The position numbers and the translations under genes are program-made. From Bdellovibrionaceae bacterium UBA2316 (GTDB taxonomy: Bacteria; Bdellovibrionota; Bdellovibrionia; Bdellovibrionales; Bdellovibrionaceae): DNA of 64,000 nt. Of the stretch, positions 8,368 to 16,743 are shown one piece after another (within the stretch, counting starts at the first letter, position 1; each line of letters starts with the position of its first letter). Where the stretch lies: the NCBI GenBank assembly GCA_002345205.1, contig DDVI01000017.1, positions 1-64,000 on the forward strand, in the 5' to 3' direction. The notes under the pieces are model-generated. The model was not told the DNA's origin, searched no databases, and saw nothing but the letters and a program-made list of their open reading frames with translations.

Positions 8368-9777
8368 ATGATTAAATCCTTAACACTCGCCTTAGTTTTT
8401 TTAGCTTCGTTTACAGAAGCGAAAGTCGTCGTAAACGATATCACTCAACTAAACCCTATCGAGGTCGCCTCCGTTTTTCAGCCGACTTCAATTGAACAAA
8501 TTCAAGATTATATAAAAAATAACAAAGGAAAAATAAGTATTGGCGGTGGTCGCTACAGTATGGGCGGGCAAACAGCGTTAGCGGGTGCCTTGCACATCGA
8601 CATGAGAAAGTTGAATAAAGTGGTTGTGCTGGATGTGAAAAAGAAACGGGTCACGGTAGAGGCAGGAATCCGTTGGCGCCAACTGCAAGAGGCTATTGAT
8701 CCACACGATCTTTCCATAAAAATAATGCAGACGTATTCCAACTTCACCGTAGGTGGTTCGTTGAGCGTGAATGTTCATGGTCGCTATGTGGGCCAGGGGC
8801 CAATCATCCGATCCGTTGAATCTATCAAATTAGTCATGGCCGATGGTCATATCGAAGAGGCCTCGCCAACTCAAAACGCTGAACTTTTTAATGGTGCGAT
8901 TGGTGGGTATGGAGGACTAGGCGTGATCGTTGAGGCCACTTTGCAATTAGTCGATAATGGAAAAGTTGAACGGACGACTAAATCCCTTTCATTGAAGAAA
9001 TACTCTGATTACTTCTTTAAATCGGTACGTGACAATGCAGATGCAGTTTTTCACAATGGCGATTTGTATCCTCCAGACTTCAAAGATGTCATGGCGGTGA
9101 CGTGGTTGAAAAGTAAAAAGCCGCTGACCGAAGAGGCCCGTTTAATCCCCGCGAATGATTCCTACTCACTTCAGCCCTTCGCCATTAAAATGATTTCTTC
9201 AAGTAAGACAGGAAAGAAGTTGAGGCAATCGATAATTGATCCTCTAAACTATAAGAATACGGTGGTTGTTTGGCGTAATCACGAAGCCAGTTATGATGTT
9301 GCCGAATTAGAACCTAAAAGTCGTTCAGAGTCGACTTACGTTCTTCAGGAATACTTTGTGCCAGTTGAGAAATTGGTCGAATTTATTGAAATGGTTCGCC
9401 CGATTTTAAAAAAAACTGCATTTAATGTGGTGAATGTGTCCATTCGACATGCTCTGCCTGATACAGGATCGTTTTTGGCGTGGGCACCTACGGAAGTGTT
9501 TTCCTTAGTTATATACTATCGTCAAAAGACGGATAAAGAGACCCGCGAATCCATTGCTAAAATCACACGGGAACTCATTTCAGCCGCCGTAAAAGTCGGA
9601 GGGCGCTATTACCTGCCTTACCAAATTCATGCAACCAGCGAGCAATTTCACCAGGCCTATCCTCGAGCTAAAGAGTTCTTTGCTCTAAAACAGAAATGGG
9701 ATCCTTTAAATCGACTAACTAATTCACTTTGGGATCGCTATTACAAGCCCGAACCCGTGATCCCGACCGCTGAATAA
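8368..9777 (+). CDS. Exported FAD-binding oxidoreductase (FAD_binding_4 / PCMH fold)
   Basis: The N-terminus has a signal peptide (LTLALVFLASFTEA). The region from about 35 to 200 is a p-cresol methylhydroxylase-type FAD domain, with SIGGGRYSMGGQTA, VEAGIRW, a Gly-Gly-Ser-Leu-Ser-Val-Asn turn and GAIGGYGGLGVI. The usual His or Cys for covalent FAD attachment is not obvious at the GGRYSMGG loop. The C-terminal half resembles the cap of the sugar-lactone oxidase and DprE1-like group. A TTG at 8365 also opens the frame, but ATG 8368 is the simpler start. The substrate is unknown, and oxidation of a sugar or lipid-linked sugar is only a guess. It stands alone between the S41 peptidase and the ABC-F gene. 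Confidence 0.82.
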   Translation: MIKSLTLALVFLASFTEAKVVVNDITQLNPIEVASVFQPTSIEQIQDYIKNNKGKISIGGGRYSMGGQTALAGALHIDMRKLNKVVVLDVKKKRVTVEAGIRWRQLQEAIDPHDLSIKIMQTYSNFTVGGSLSVNVHGRYVGQGPIIRSVESIKLVMADGHIEEASPTQNAELFNGAIGGYGGLGVIVEATLQLVDNGKVERTTKSLSLKKYSDYFFKSVRDNADAVFHNGDLYPPDFKDVMAVTWLKSKKPLTEEARLIPANDSYSLQPFAIKMISSSKTGKKLRQSIIDPLNYKNTVVVWRNHEASYDVAELEPKSRSESTYVLQEYFVPVEKLVEFIEMVRPILKKTAFNVVNVSIRHALPDTGSFLAWAPTEVFSLVIYYRQKTDKETRESIAKITRELISAAVKVGGRYYLPYQIHATSEQFHQAYPRAKEFFALKQKWDPLNRLTNSLWDRYYKPEPVIPTAE

Positions 9778-9888
9778 TGGTTGGATGTCAGAATTACAGG
9801 CATAAATAGGTTTCATTATCCTTAGGTTGAAATTTTGGCGATTTCCCAGTAAAATCACGGCATTTGAAATTTTGGGAGTCGACCTCGT

Positions 9889-11487
9889 ATGATTAGCACT
9901 AGTAATATCAGTTTAAGCTTTGGTGGAAGAAAACTTTTTGACGAGGTTAACGTTAAGTTTACGCCTGGCAATTGTTATGGATTGATCGGTGCCAACGGGG
10001 CGGGTAAGTCTACATTTTTTAAAATCCTATCTAAAGAAATCGAACCAAACACGGGTGAAGTGATCATTCCTGGGAATATGCGCTTGTCGGCACTGAAGCA
10101 GGATCATTACGCCTACGATCAGTATCCGGTGATTACGACAGTTTTGATGGGTAATGATAAGCTGTATAAAATCATGCAAGAAAAAGATGCGTTGTATGCA
10201 AAACCTGATTTTTCTGAAGAAGATGGTCTGCGTGCCTCTGATTTAGAAACTCAGTTCGCTGAACTGAATGGTTGGGAAGCGGAATCTGATGCTGGCAAAA
10301 TGTTAGCTGATTTAGGTATCCCAGAAGAGAGTCACCAAAAGTTGATGAGCGAAATGACGGGCGGTGAAAAAGTCAAAGTTCTGTTAGCGCAAGCCCTGTT
10401 TGGTAAGCCTGATATCTTGTTACTGGATGAGCCGACGAATCACTTGGATATTTATGCGATCAAGTGGTTAGAAGAGTTTTTGTTGAACTTTGAAAATACA
10501 GTGATCGTGATTTCCCATGATCGTTATTTCTTGAACAAAGTATGCACGCACATGGCCGATATCGATTATTCTAAAATCACTACATTTACGGGTAACTACG
10601 ATTTCTGGCGCCAAGCAAGTGAGTTAAATCAACGTTTGCTTGCGGATCAAAATAAAAAGAGTGCAGATAAAGCCGAAGAACTGAAAAGCTTCATCGCGCG
10701 TTTCAGTGCGAATGCATCAAAGTCACGTCAGGCATCGTCTCGTCAAAAGCAATTGGAAAAATTAACGTTCACGGATATGCCCGCCTCATCGCGCCGTCAG
10801 CCTTTTGTTGGTTTCGATATCAAACGCGAAATTGGAAATGACGTTTTAACTGTGGAAAATATTTCTAAGACAGTTAATGGTGAGCCTATTTTAAAGAATA
10901 TTAGTTTCAGCGTACGTAAAGGTGATAAGATTGCTCTTTTAGGTCGAAACGATTTAGCTAAGACAGTTCTTCTTGATATTCTAGCCGGTGAAGTATCCGC
11001 GGATTCGGGTAAATATGCCTGGGGTATCACGACGTCGATGAATTACTTTCCGACCGATAACTCTAAATATTTCTCAGGTGATGAAAACACGTTGGTGGAA
11101 TGGCTTCGTCAGTATTCTCACGATAAAGATGAATCATTCCTACGCGGATTCCTGGGTAAGATGCTTTTTAGTGGCAACGATGCCATGAAAAAGCCTACTG
11201 TATTATCAGGGGGCGAACGGGTTCGGTGCATGTTCTCTAAAATGATGTTGTCGGGTGCAAACGTGTTGTTATTGGATGGTCCAACCGCCCATTTAGATTT
11301 AGAAAGTATTTCTGCCGTAAATGAAGGTGTGAAGCGTTTTAAAGGCAACGTGATTTTTACTTCCCACGATCATGAATTTATCCAGACCGTGGCCAATAGA
11401 ATTATTGAAATCGGCGAAAATGGTATCGTGTACGATAACCACGTTACGTACGAAGAGTACATCGAGCAAAAACGAGTTCGCCACTAA
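9889..11487 (+). CDS. ybiT: ABC-F family ATPase, YbiT-like, with degenerate second ATP site
   Basis: A cytosolic ribosome-associated ABC-F protein. The length (532) and many segments match E. coli YbiT as I remember it, for example the linker SRFSANASKSRQA. The first nucleotide domain is intact: Walker A GANGAGKST (Lys40) and Walker B LLLDEPTNHLD (Glu181). In the second domain, Walker A reads GRNDLAKT (352-359, Gly lost before Lys358) and Walker B reads LLLDGPTAHLD, where Gly464 replaces the catalytic Glu. The Q-loop region is also changed. The signature LSGGERVR is kept. So one of the two composite ATP sites should be unable to hydrolyse ATP. The gene is directly followed (TAAATG) by the pseudouridine synthase fusion, so the two are likely co-transcribed. 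Confidence 0.9.
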   Translation: MISTSNISLSFGGRKLFDEVNVKFTPGNCYGLIGANGAGKSTFFKILSKEIEPNTGEVIIPGNMRLSALKQDHYAYDQYPVITTVLMGNDKLYKIMQEKDALYAKPDFSEEDGLRASDLETQFAELNGWEAESDAGKMLADLGIPEESHQKLMSEMTGGEKVKVLLAQALFGKPDILLLDEPTNHLDIYAIKWLEEFLLNFENTVIVISHDRYFLNKVCTHMADIDYSKITTFTGNYDFWRQASELNQRLLADQNKKSADKAEELKSFIARFSANASKSRQASSRQKQLEKLTFTDMPASSRRQPFVGFDIKREIGNDVLTVENISKTVNGEPILKNISFSVRKGDKIALLGRNDLAKTVLLDILAGEVSADSGKYAWGITTSMNYFPTDNSKYFSGDENTLVEWLRQYSHDKDESFLRGFLGKMLFSGNDAMKKPTVLSGGERVRCMFSKMMLSGANVLLLDGPTAHLDLESISAVNEGVKRFKGNVIFTSHDHEFIQTVANRIIEIGENGIVYDNHVTYEEYIEQKRVRH

Positions 11488-13044
11488 ATGAATTTTTTTA
11501 GGCTGAATGATGAACTTTTGTCCGTTCTTTTTGAGGATGATGACATCATTGCTATTGATAAACCATATGGTTTCAATGCCCACACTAATGATGCTAAAGC
11601 AGATCACGGTGCGGCCATTCAAGACGGCCTGATTGAAATTTACGAAAAAAATCGCGGTGCTCCTCTGCACATTATCCACCGTCTGGATCAAACGACGACG
11701 GGTGTGATGATATTTGGTAAGTCAGTCGAGTCAGCCAAAAAATATGCGGACTATTTTTTGAATCGTCAGGTAAAGAAGACATACTGGTTCATCACTAAAA
11801 GCCAATCTAAGGCTAATACTTTTATTGTGAATCAGCCCATCATTCATAAAGCGAAGGAACTCGAAGCCAAAACGGAACTAAATAGAGTGAAGGCCGAACA
11901 CGGGTATGAACTTTGGCAAGCCAACCCGTTTACTGGCCGTAATCACCAGATCCGCATTCATGCCCAGTACGCAGGTTTGTCGTTGTTAGGAGACGAAAAA
12001 TATGGCGGTGCTGTATACCCCTTTCTGACTCTTCATAATCGCAAGATCCAATTTCCAAATGGAATATCGATTGAATCTAGACCTCCCGTATATTTTGAAT
12101 CGTTGTCATTGTTATCGGATCCTGTTTTATCTAAAACATTTTTTGAGGTGGATCGTCGCGAGCGGCTGTTTGCCGGTAACGATCTGTCTGAGCAATGTTA
12201 TCGGTTAGTTAATCATGTCAATGGTGCTAAAGAACCCGGTTTTTCATTAGATCAGTTTGGATCCCATTTGATTTTGAATTGGTATCGTGACGAATGGACG
12301 CCTAAAAATTTAGCCACTTGGACTCAAGTGTCGGGCAGTTTGAACAAACCGATCTGGGTGTTTGGAAAGGATCTAAAACAGTCAGTTGGCCAGGCATCAA
12401 GCGAGCCATGGTCTGCAAATGAGCTTAATGTTAAGTATGAATTAAAAGCAGAGGCGACATCGTCTGTGGGGTTGTATCTAAATCAACGATTGCAACGAAA
12501 GTGGATTAAGGACAACGCCAAAGATAAAAAAGTTCTAAGTTTATTTTCAAACACGGGCACCTATGGATTGTCGGCGGCCTTGGGACACGCCAGAGAAGTG
12601 ACTTTGATCGACGCCAATAAGAACTATTTGGCTTGGGCTAAGCGAAACTTTCAAAAAAATGGATTAAATCCAGAATCCTACAAATTTTTGTTTCGAGATA
12701 GTCTGACGTTTGTGGAAGCGAGCGTAGCTAAACAAACTAAATTTGATATCATTGTTTGTGATACGCCAACATTTTTCCGTCGTGAAAAAGGAATCTTTCG
12801 GGTAGAAAAGGGTTTAGAGAAACTGGTTTCGGATTGCCTATCGTTGTTGGCTCCGGGAGGAGCCTTTTTGATCTCGACTCAATTCGATGGATTCTTTATC
12901 GATGATTTACGTCGCCTGATCATTAAGGTGCAAAAATCGTTAGCTATTTCAAACTTGCAAATTAATCTGGTGCTGCCGTCCATGGATTTTGAATTACCGC
13001 ACGAGAAAACAAATCTGAAGTCGTTCCTAATTAAACTACCTTAG
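11488..13044 (+). CDS. RluA-type pseudouridine synthase fused to a class I RNA methyltransferase
   Basis: Two RNA-modifying enzymes in one chain. Residues 1 to about 210 are an RluA-family pseudouridine synthase, with the catalytic motif HRLDQTTTG (Asp67) and GRNHQIRIH. Residues about 225-518 look like an RlmI/RlmK-type SAM-dependent methyltransferase. The glycine-rich motif I is at about 348 (SLFSNTGTYGLSAALG), an acidic motif II is TLIDANKNYL, and IIVCDTPTFF replaces the usual DPP motif. The S4/PUA part is not evident. Substrate is probably rRNA, and the exact positions cannot be told. The start ATG directly abuts the stop of the ABC-F gene, which suggests translational coupling between a ribosome-associated ATPase and an rRNA modifier. 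Confidence 0.88.
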   Translation: MNFFRLNDELLSVLFEDDDIIAIDKPYGFNAHTNDAKADHGAAIQDGLIEIYEKNRGAPLHIIHRLDQTTTGVMIFGKSVESAKKYADYFLNRQVKKTYWFITKSQSKANTFIVNQPIIHKAKELEAKTELNRVKAEHGYELWQANPFTGRNHQIRIHAQYAGLSLLGDEKYGGAVYPFLTLHNRKIQFPNGISIESRPPVYFESLSLLSDPVLSKTFFEVDRRERLFAGNDLSEQCYRLVNHVNGAKEPGFSLDQFGSHLILNWYRDEWTPKNLATWTQVSGSLNKPIWVFGKDLKQSVGQASSEPWSANELNVKYELKAEATSSVGLYLNQRLQRKWIKDNAKDKKVLSLFSNTGTYGLSAALGHAREVTLIDANKNYLAWAKRNFQKNGLNPESYKFLFRDSLTFVEASVAKQTKFDIIVCDTPTFFRREKGIFRVEKGLEKLVSDCLSLLAPGGAFLISTQFDGFFIDDLRRLIIKVQKSLAISNLQINLVLPSMDFELPHEKTNLKSFLIKLP

Positions 13045-13724
13045 TACGAATGGTAAATTCGTAACACCATGCCTGTGCTCATGTAAAAAAAGAAGTGCAG
13101 GGCATAAGAATAGATTAGGCCATATTTGAAATTTAAAATAAAATGAGTGAATACCCAGCCCGCAAATAAGCTAGGCAGGACAAGTGTTATCCAGTAAATG
13201 CCTGGCTTCATCATCAATGGCAAGTGAACGCAAGCAAATGCAATCCAAACAATACGGCGAATCTTCTGTTTATCATAATTTTCTTTCTTCAGGTATTTGA
13301 TAAATCCAAAGATCGTGATTTGTTGAAAGATAATGTCGAATGTTTTAGGGATCGTCGTTTGGATCGAAAACAACGGATAGTATAGCTGTGAATCAAAGAT
13401 CGCTGCCTGAGCTTTGTGATTCAGAGTGAAAAATAAATCAAATGCGAACGTTAGTATAATGAATAGGGCCGCAAGGTAAATGATCATTCGAATTTGCCAG
13501 GCGACTCGGTAGAGATGTGGCAGAGATTCATTAATTTTAAAAAGTATACCGGACACAATCGCGAAAAATGCGAAGTACAGAGTTGTAATCCACGAATTGT
13601 GAAATTGATCCGCATCCAGATAGACCGGCAAAACATAAACAGTCGCGCCTGCCACGGCGAGCCAGTATATCATCCAGAGTAGTGCTAAAAATAACCATTT
13701 TGAAGTGTTCACGTGTCTCAACAT
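13041..13724 (-). CDS. Multi-pass inner-membrane protein, unknown function
   Basis: A 227-residue protein with about six or seven hydrophobic segments. Examples are the first after residue 10, one with TLYFAFFAIVSG, and a last one near the C-terminus. A partly conserved-looking pair of acidic and His residues cannot be assigned. It resembles CPBP/CAAX-protease-like membrane proteins in size and topology, but the EExxxR motif is not visible, so I do not assign that family. It overlaps the convergent pseudouridine synthase gene by 4 bases. Confidence 0.6.
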   Translation of the reverse strand: MLRHVNTSKWLFLALLWMIYWLAVAGATVYVLPVYLDADQFHNSWITTLYFAFFAIVSGILFKINESLPHLYRVAWQIRMIIYLAALFIILTFAFDLFFTLNHKAQAAIFDSQLYYPLFSIQTTIPKTFDIIFQQITIFGFIKYLKKENYDKQKIRRIVWIAFACVHLPLMMKPGIYWITLVLPSLFAGWVFTHFILNFKYGLIYSYALHFFFYMSTGMVLRIYHSY

Positions 13725-13920
13725 ACTGTCTCATTATGGTATGTCATGTGATACAGGTCAGTTGACTAATAGTATGATAGTTTCTGAAGTTCTAAACAAA
13801 CGTAGTTAACCCTATGTGGCACCTCTTTCGCTACGTATAAAGGAAACACGGCGAAAGTCTTAGTTTTATTTTTTTTTTAATAAGACGAGAAAGTAAGTTA
13901 AGATTATAGGAGAGGGTTAA

Positions 13921-14526
13921 ATGAGCAAGCAAGATAAGAAAGACAATGTTCTAGAGTTTCCAGCAAAACGAATGATTCGTCAGAAATCTATGCTTCGTAC
14001 GCAGGAAAAGAAAGCTGTGCTTGGTCTTTCTGTTCTTGGCCTTTTTGTCTTTACCGTAGCGGCTAATCAATGGATCGCTGATTTCAATAAATTTGGTGCT
14101 GGTTCCAGAAATGTGGCGTCTATTCAATTAGACAATAAACAAGCAATCATAAAAGAACACATGCTAGCTAGAGAAATTGCGAGTAAAGAAAATGTAGTTG
14201 GTTTCAAGTCACAAGAGCCGTCATTGAAAGATGAGATGATCTTCTCTTCTTTAGAAGGAAAGTACCGTGTAAAGTCAGATGCTCAACGTGTCTTAGCAGT
14301 GCAATCCGAAGATGATTCAGAAGCACGTGTTGATATCTCTGATGGAGAAAGCTTTGTTAAAAAATATATTTCCTTATTCAATGACAAAGCAGTTCATTTT
14401 AAATTAACGAACCGTTCTGATGCCTCAGAAGTTTATGAACTTCTTGATCAAAAAGGCGTTGTGATCGATCGCCTGCAACTAGACAAGGATGCTGCTGGTA
14501 AATTAACCCAGCTTAAAGTCCTATAA
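13921..14526 (+). CDS. Single-pass membrane protein with periplasmic domain, unknown
   Basis: A basic cytoplasmic N-terminus of about 38 residues is followed by one transmembrane segment (about 38-56, LGLSVLGLFVFTVAA). A soluble, charged domain of about 140 residues follows, probably in the periplasm. There is a good ribosome site (GGAGAGGG) before the ATG. No family is recognised. A perfect hairpin follows the stop at 14541. The next gene, an RDD protein, is on the same strand and could be read through. Confidence 0.6.
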   Translation: MSKQDKKDNVLEFPAKRMIRQKSMLRTQEKKAVLGLSVLGLFVFTVAANQWIADFNKFGAGSRNVASIQLDNKQAIIKEHMLAREIASKENVVGFKSQEPSLKDEMIFSSLEGKYRVKSDAQRVLAVQSEDDSEARVDISDGESFVKKYISLFNDKAVHFKLTNRSDASEVYELLDQKGVVIDRLQLDKDAAGKLTQLKVL

Positions 14527-14540
14527 TTCTAAAATATAGG

Positions 14541-14562
14541 AACCTCTTTGCCTAAAGAGGTT
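14541..14562 (+). terminator. Hairpin after the single-pass membrane protein gene
   Basis: Perfect 9-bp stem AACCTCTTT / AAAGAGGTT with loop GCCT, 14 bases after the stop. There is no T tract downstream, so it could be a weak terminator or a 3'-end stabilising structure. Confidence 0.5.
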
Positions 14563-14619
14563 CGCTATTCCCTGAAAATCTAGTCTCTTAAATAGTGAAT
14601 ACCTTGTCGACAAAGTAGC

Positions 14620-15768
14620 ATGGTTATTCACGATCTTACTGAAGATACATCAGCACTCACAGAGAAACGACCCGCTCCTTATTTGGATAGATTTTTTGCC
14701 AATGTTATTGATTTTCTTATTTTAGGTCCGGTCATTTCATTATTCTGCGGCGGTGTTACCAATGATTTACGATGGACGATGTTTACTAAGACATCTGACA
14801 ATGTGTTTAGCTTAGTGCTTCAATGCCTATTTATCACTTTTGCCTTGTTTGTTCTATATGAATCGATGTTTGTTTTCTTTAATGGCGCGACCCCAGGGCA
14901 TCGCTTTTTGTATATGCGTGTAGTGGATAACAAAGGGCAGCGGCCCGGATTTCTAGCTATCTTGTTTCGGTCCGTTTTTAAGTTTCAGGCCATTTTGTTA
15001 GGATGCGTCCCTTTCGTTGAAGTGGTTTTAAGATCTGATCGTTCCATGTTTTATGACCGTCTAGCGCAAACGTACTTAGTGAGTCTAAGACAAACTAAGT
15101 ATGACGAGATTCATCCCGAATTTAGAAAAATTATTCTGCGTTGGACGAATACTTCGATTATTCTTTTCTTCTTGGCCGTGGGCGCTATTTTTTATAAAAC
15201 TGTAACGGCATCACAACCACAGAATTTAGCGAGTACGGTAAAAACTAAGTGTACGGAATCATTGGCCCACTACCTAAAGCACTACCTTTCTAAATCTCGT
15301 GAAGCAGAAAACTTAAATTGCGCTAAGGAATTGGTAGAGAAATCTTTTGATTCTGGTAATAGTAAAGCCGAGATCAATTACCTAACCCAACTAGTAATTA
15401 CCCCAAATGAAGATTTAAAAGAATCCTACAAAGCTAAATACTGTGCAACACGCTCTGAAAAGATCCTTTGCCAAGACACAGCTAACCTCAATTTTGATAA
15501 AATGAAACCTGATGACGAAGACGTTCTAAATCTGTTGGTGGCGTTAAATGCAGCGTTGCCGAAAAATGATCATGCGCAAATATTCGCATTGCTAGATGTT
15601 TTGTATACTTATTTAGACTGGAATAAAAACTTAGAATTATATTATTTAACATCCTATGTTTTCTTGAATGAACAAAGTTCTCGTGGTCCAGCCGCAGAGA
15701 AAGATTTAAAAGTGGGCTGGGACGCACGCAAGGCCCGTTTTTTGAAACGAATGAGTGTTAAACCATGA
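14620..15768 (+). CDS. RDD-family membrane protein with helical C-terminal domain
   Basis: The N-terminal 170 residues are an RDD domain. It shows the Arg-Phe pair near APYLDRFFANVIDF, three membrane segments and the closing motif DRSMFYDRLAQTYLV, where RDD proteins carry their conserved Asp. A fourth membrane segment (about 186-203) leads into a C-terminal soluble domain of about 180 residues. That domain has regularly spaced Cys and helices, like short tetratricopeptide or Sel1 repeats. It overlaps the rhomboid gene by 4 bases (ATGA), so the two are translationally coupled. The function of RDD proteins is poorly known; transport or envelope roles have been proposed. Confidence 0.8.
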   Translation: MVIHDLTEDTSALTEKRPAPYLDRFFANVIDFLILGPVISLFCGGVTNDLRWTMFTKTSDNVFSLVLQCLFITFALFVLYESMFVFFNGATPGHRFLYMRVVDNKGQRPGFLAILFRSVFKFQAILLGCVPFVEVVLRSDRSMFYDRLAQTYLVSLRQTKYDEIHPEFRKIILRWTNTSIILFFLAVGAIFYKTVTASQPQNLASTVKTKCTESLAHYLKHYLSKSREAENLNCAKELVEKSFDSGNSKAEINYLTQLVITPNEDLKESYKAKYCATRSEKILCQDTANLNFDKMKPDDEDVLNLLVALNAALPKNDHAQIFALLDVLYTYLDWNKNLELYYLTSYVFLNEQSSRGPAAEKDLKVGWDARKARFLKRMSVKP

Positions 15769-16730
15769 TTTTTCCTTGGCCAAAATTATTTCTTAAAAGA
15801 TTAGATATCAATTTTGTAAATATTCTTATATTGGCCAACGTGCTTTTGTTTTTTATGTTCTTCACTCAGTCTGACGACGAAAAAGTAAAATCTAAATTGT
15901 TTAGTCCGGCCTATGCGGAATTAACGACGCACTATTACTTTAAATATCTAAATTATAATATGGACGTCGGTGATAATAAGAAGTTACTTTTGCAGTACGA
16001 CTCTAATAATACCGACCACCGCGCGATTTTAAGTTCGACAGCACTACGTGATAAAAATTTTATTGGTTCTATAGAAAATCGTTCATGGGACAATGACGAA
16101 GTTCGCTGGGGCAATTGGAAAAAAATGGTCGCGGAATATCAAGAACGGGTAAAGCAGCAAACATTGTTTATGTTGGGTTTATCCCAGGGGAATAAGCAAA
16201 CGTTTAGTTGGTTTACCTATCAGTTTTCCCATATGAATCTATGGCACTTATTTAGTAATATGCTGTTTTTGTTTTTGATCGGGTATGCGCTTGAATCACT
16301 TTTAGGTGCTGTCGGTTTTGTTATGCTGTATATTTTTAGCGGTATCGCGGGAGGATTGTTCTATTTATATTTCAATCCGACGACATTGATACCGATGGTG
16401 GGAGCCAGTGGAGCCGTCAGCGGGTTGATATCGTTTTACGCGTTTTATTTTTTTCGTAAAAACACACGGTTCTATTATTTTTTAAGTCCCAGCCCAAATA
16501 ATTACGGTCCTATCTATTTGCCAACATTTGTGATTATCCCGATGTACTTAGTCCCAGATTTAGCTTCATTCGCCGCGCAAATTCCTGGCGTATCGAGCGG
16601 CGTAGCGTTTTCTGCCCATTTAGGGGGAGCATTGTTTGGCGGGCTTTTAGCCTTTACAGTGAAAATGACTATCGGAGCACAATTGGAAGAAGGCCCCGTG
16701 GCCACCGAACCGACGGCCACTGTCGATTAA
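15765..16730 (+). CDS. Rhomboid-family intramembrane serine protease
   Basis: An intramembrane serine protease. The catalytic Ser215 is in GASGAVSGL and the partner His285 in AHLGGALFGG. The upstream helix has the family pattern HMNLWHLFSNMLFLFLIG. About six to seven membrane segments are visible. Between the first segment and the core is an unusually long loop of about 110 residues (about 40-150), rich in charge, which could select substrates. It is coupled to the RDD gene by an ATGA overlap, and the RDD protein may be a partner or substrate. The C-terminal tail is short and polar. Activity is likely since both catalytic residues are present. Confidence 0.9.
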   Translation: MIFPWPKLFLKRLDINFVNILILANVLLFFMFFTQSDDEKVKSKLFSPAYAELTTHYYFKYLNYNMDVGDNKKLLLQYDSNNTDHRAILSSTALRDKNFIGSIENRSWDNDEVRWGNWKKMVAEYQERVKQQTLFMLGLSQGNKQTFSWFTYQFSHMNLWHLFSNMLFLFLIGYALESLLGAVGFVMLYIFSGIAGGLFYLYFNPTTLIPMVGASGAVSGLISFYAFYFFRKNTRFYYFLSPSPNNYGPIYLPTFVIIPMYLVPDLASFAAQIPGVSSGVAFSAHLGGALFGGLLAFTVKMTIGAQLEEGPVATEPTATVD

Positions 16731-16743
16731 TCGAAATTTACAA

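Noticed and set aside
11299..11691. A 130-codon antisense frame across the ABC-F and pseudouridine synthase junction.
   Set aside because: Antisense shadow of two well-supported genes.
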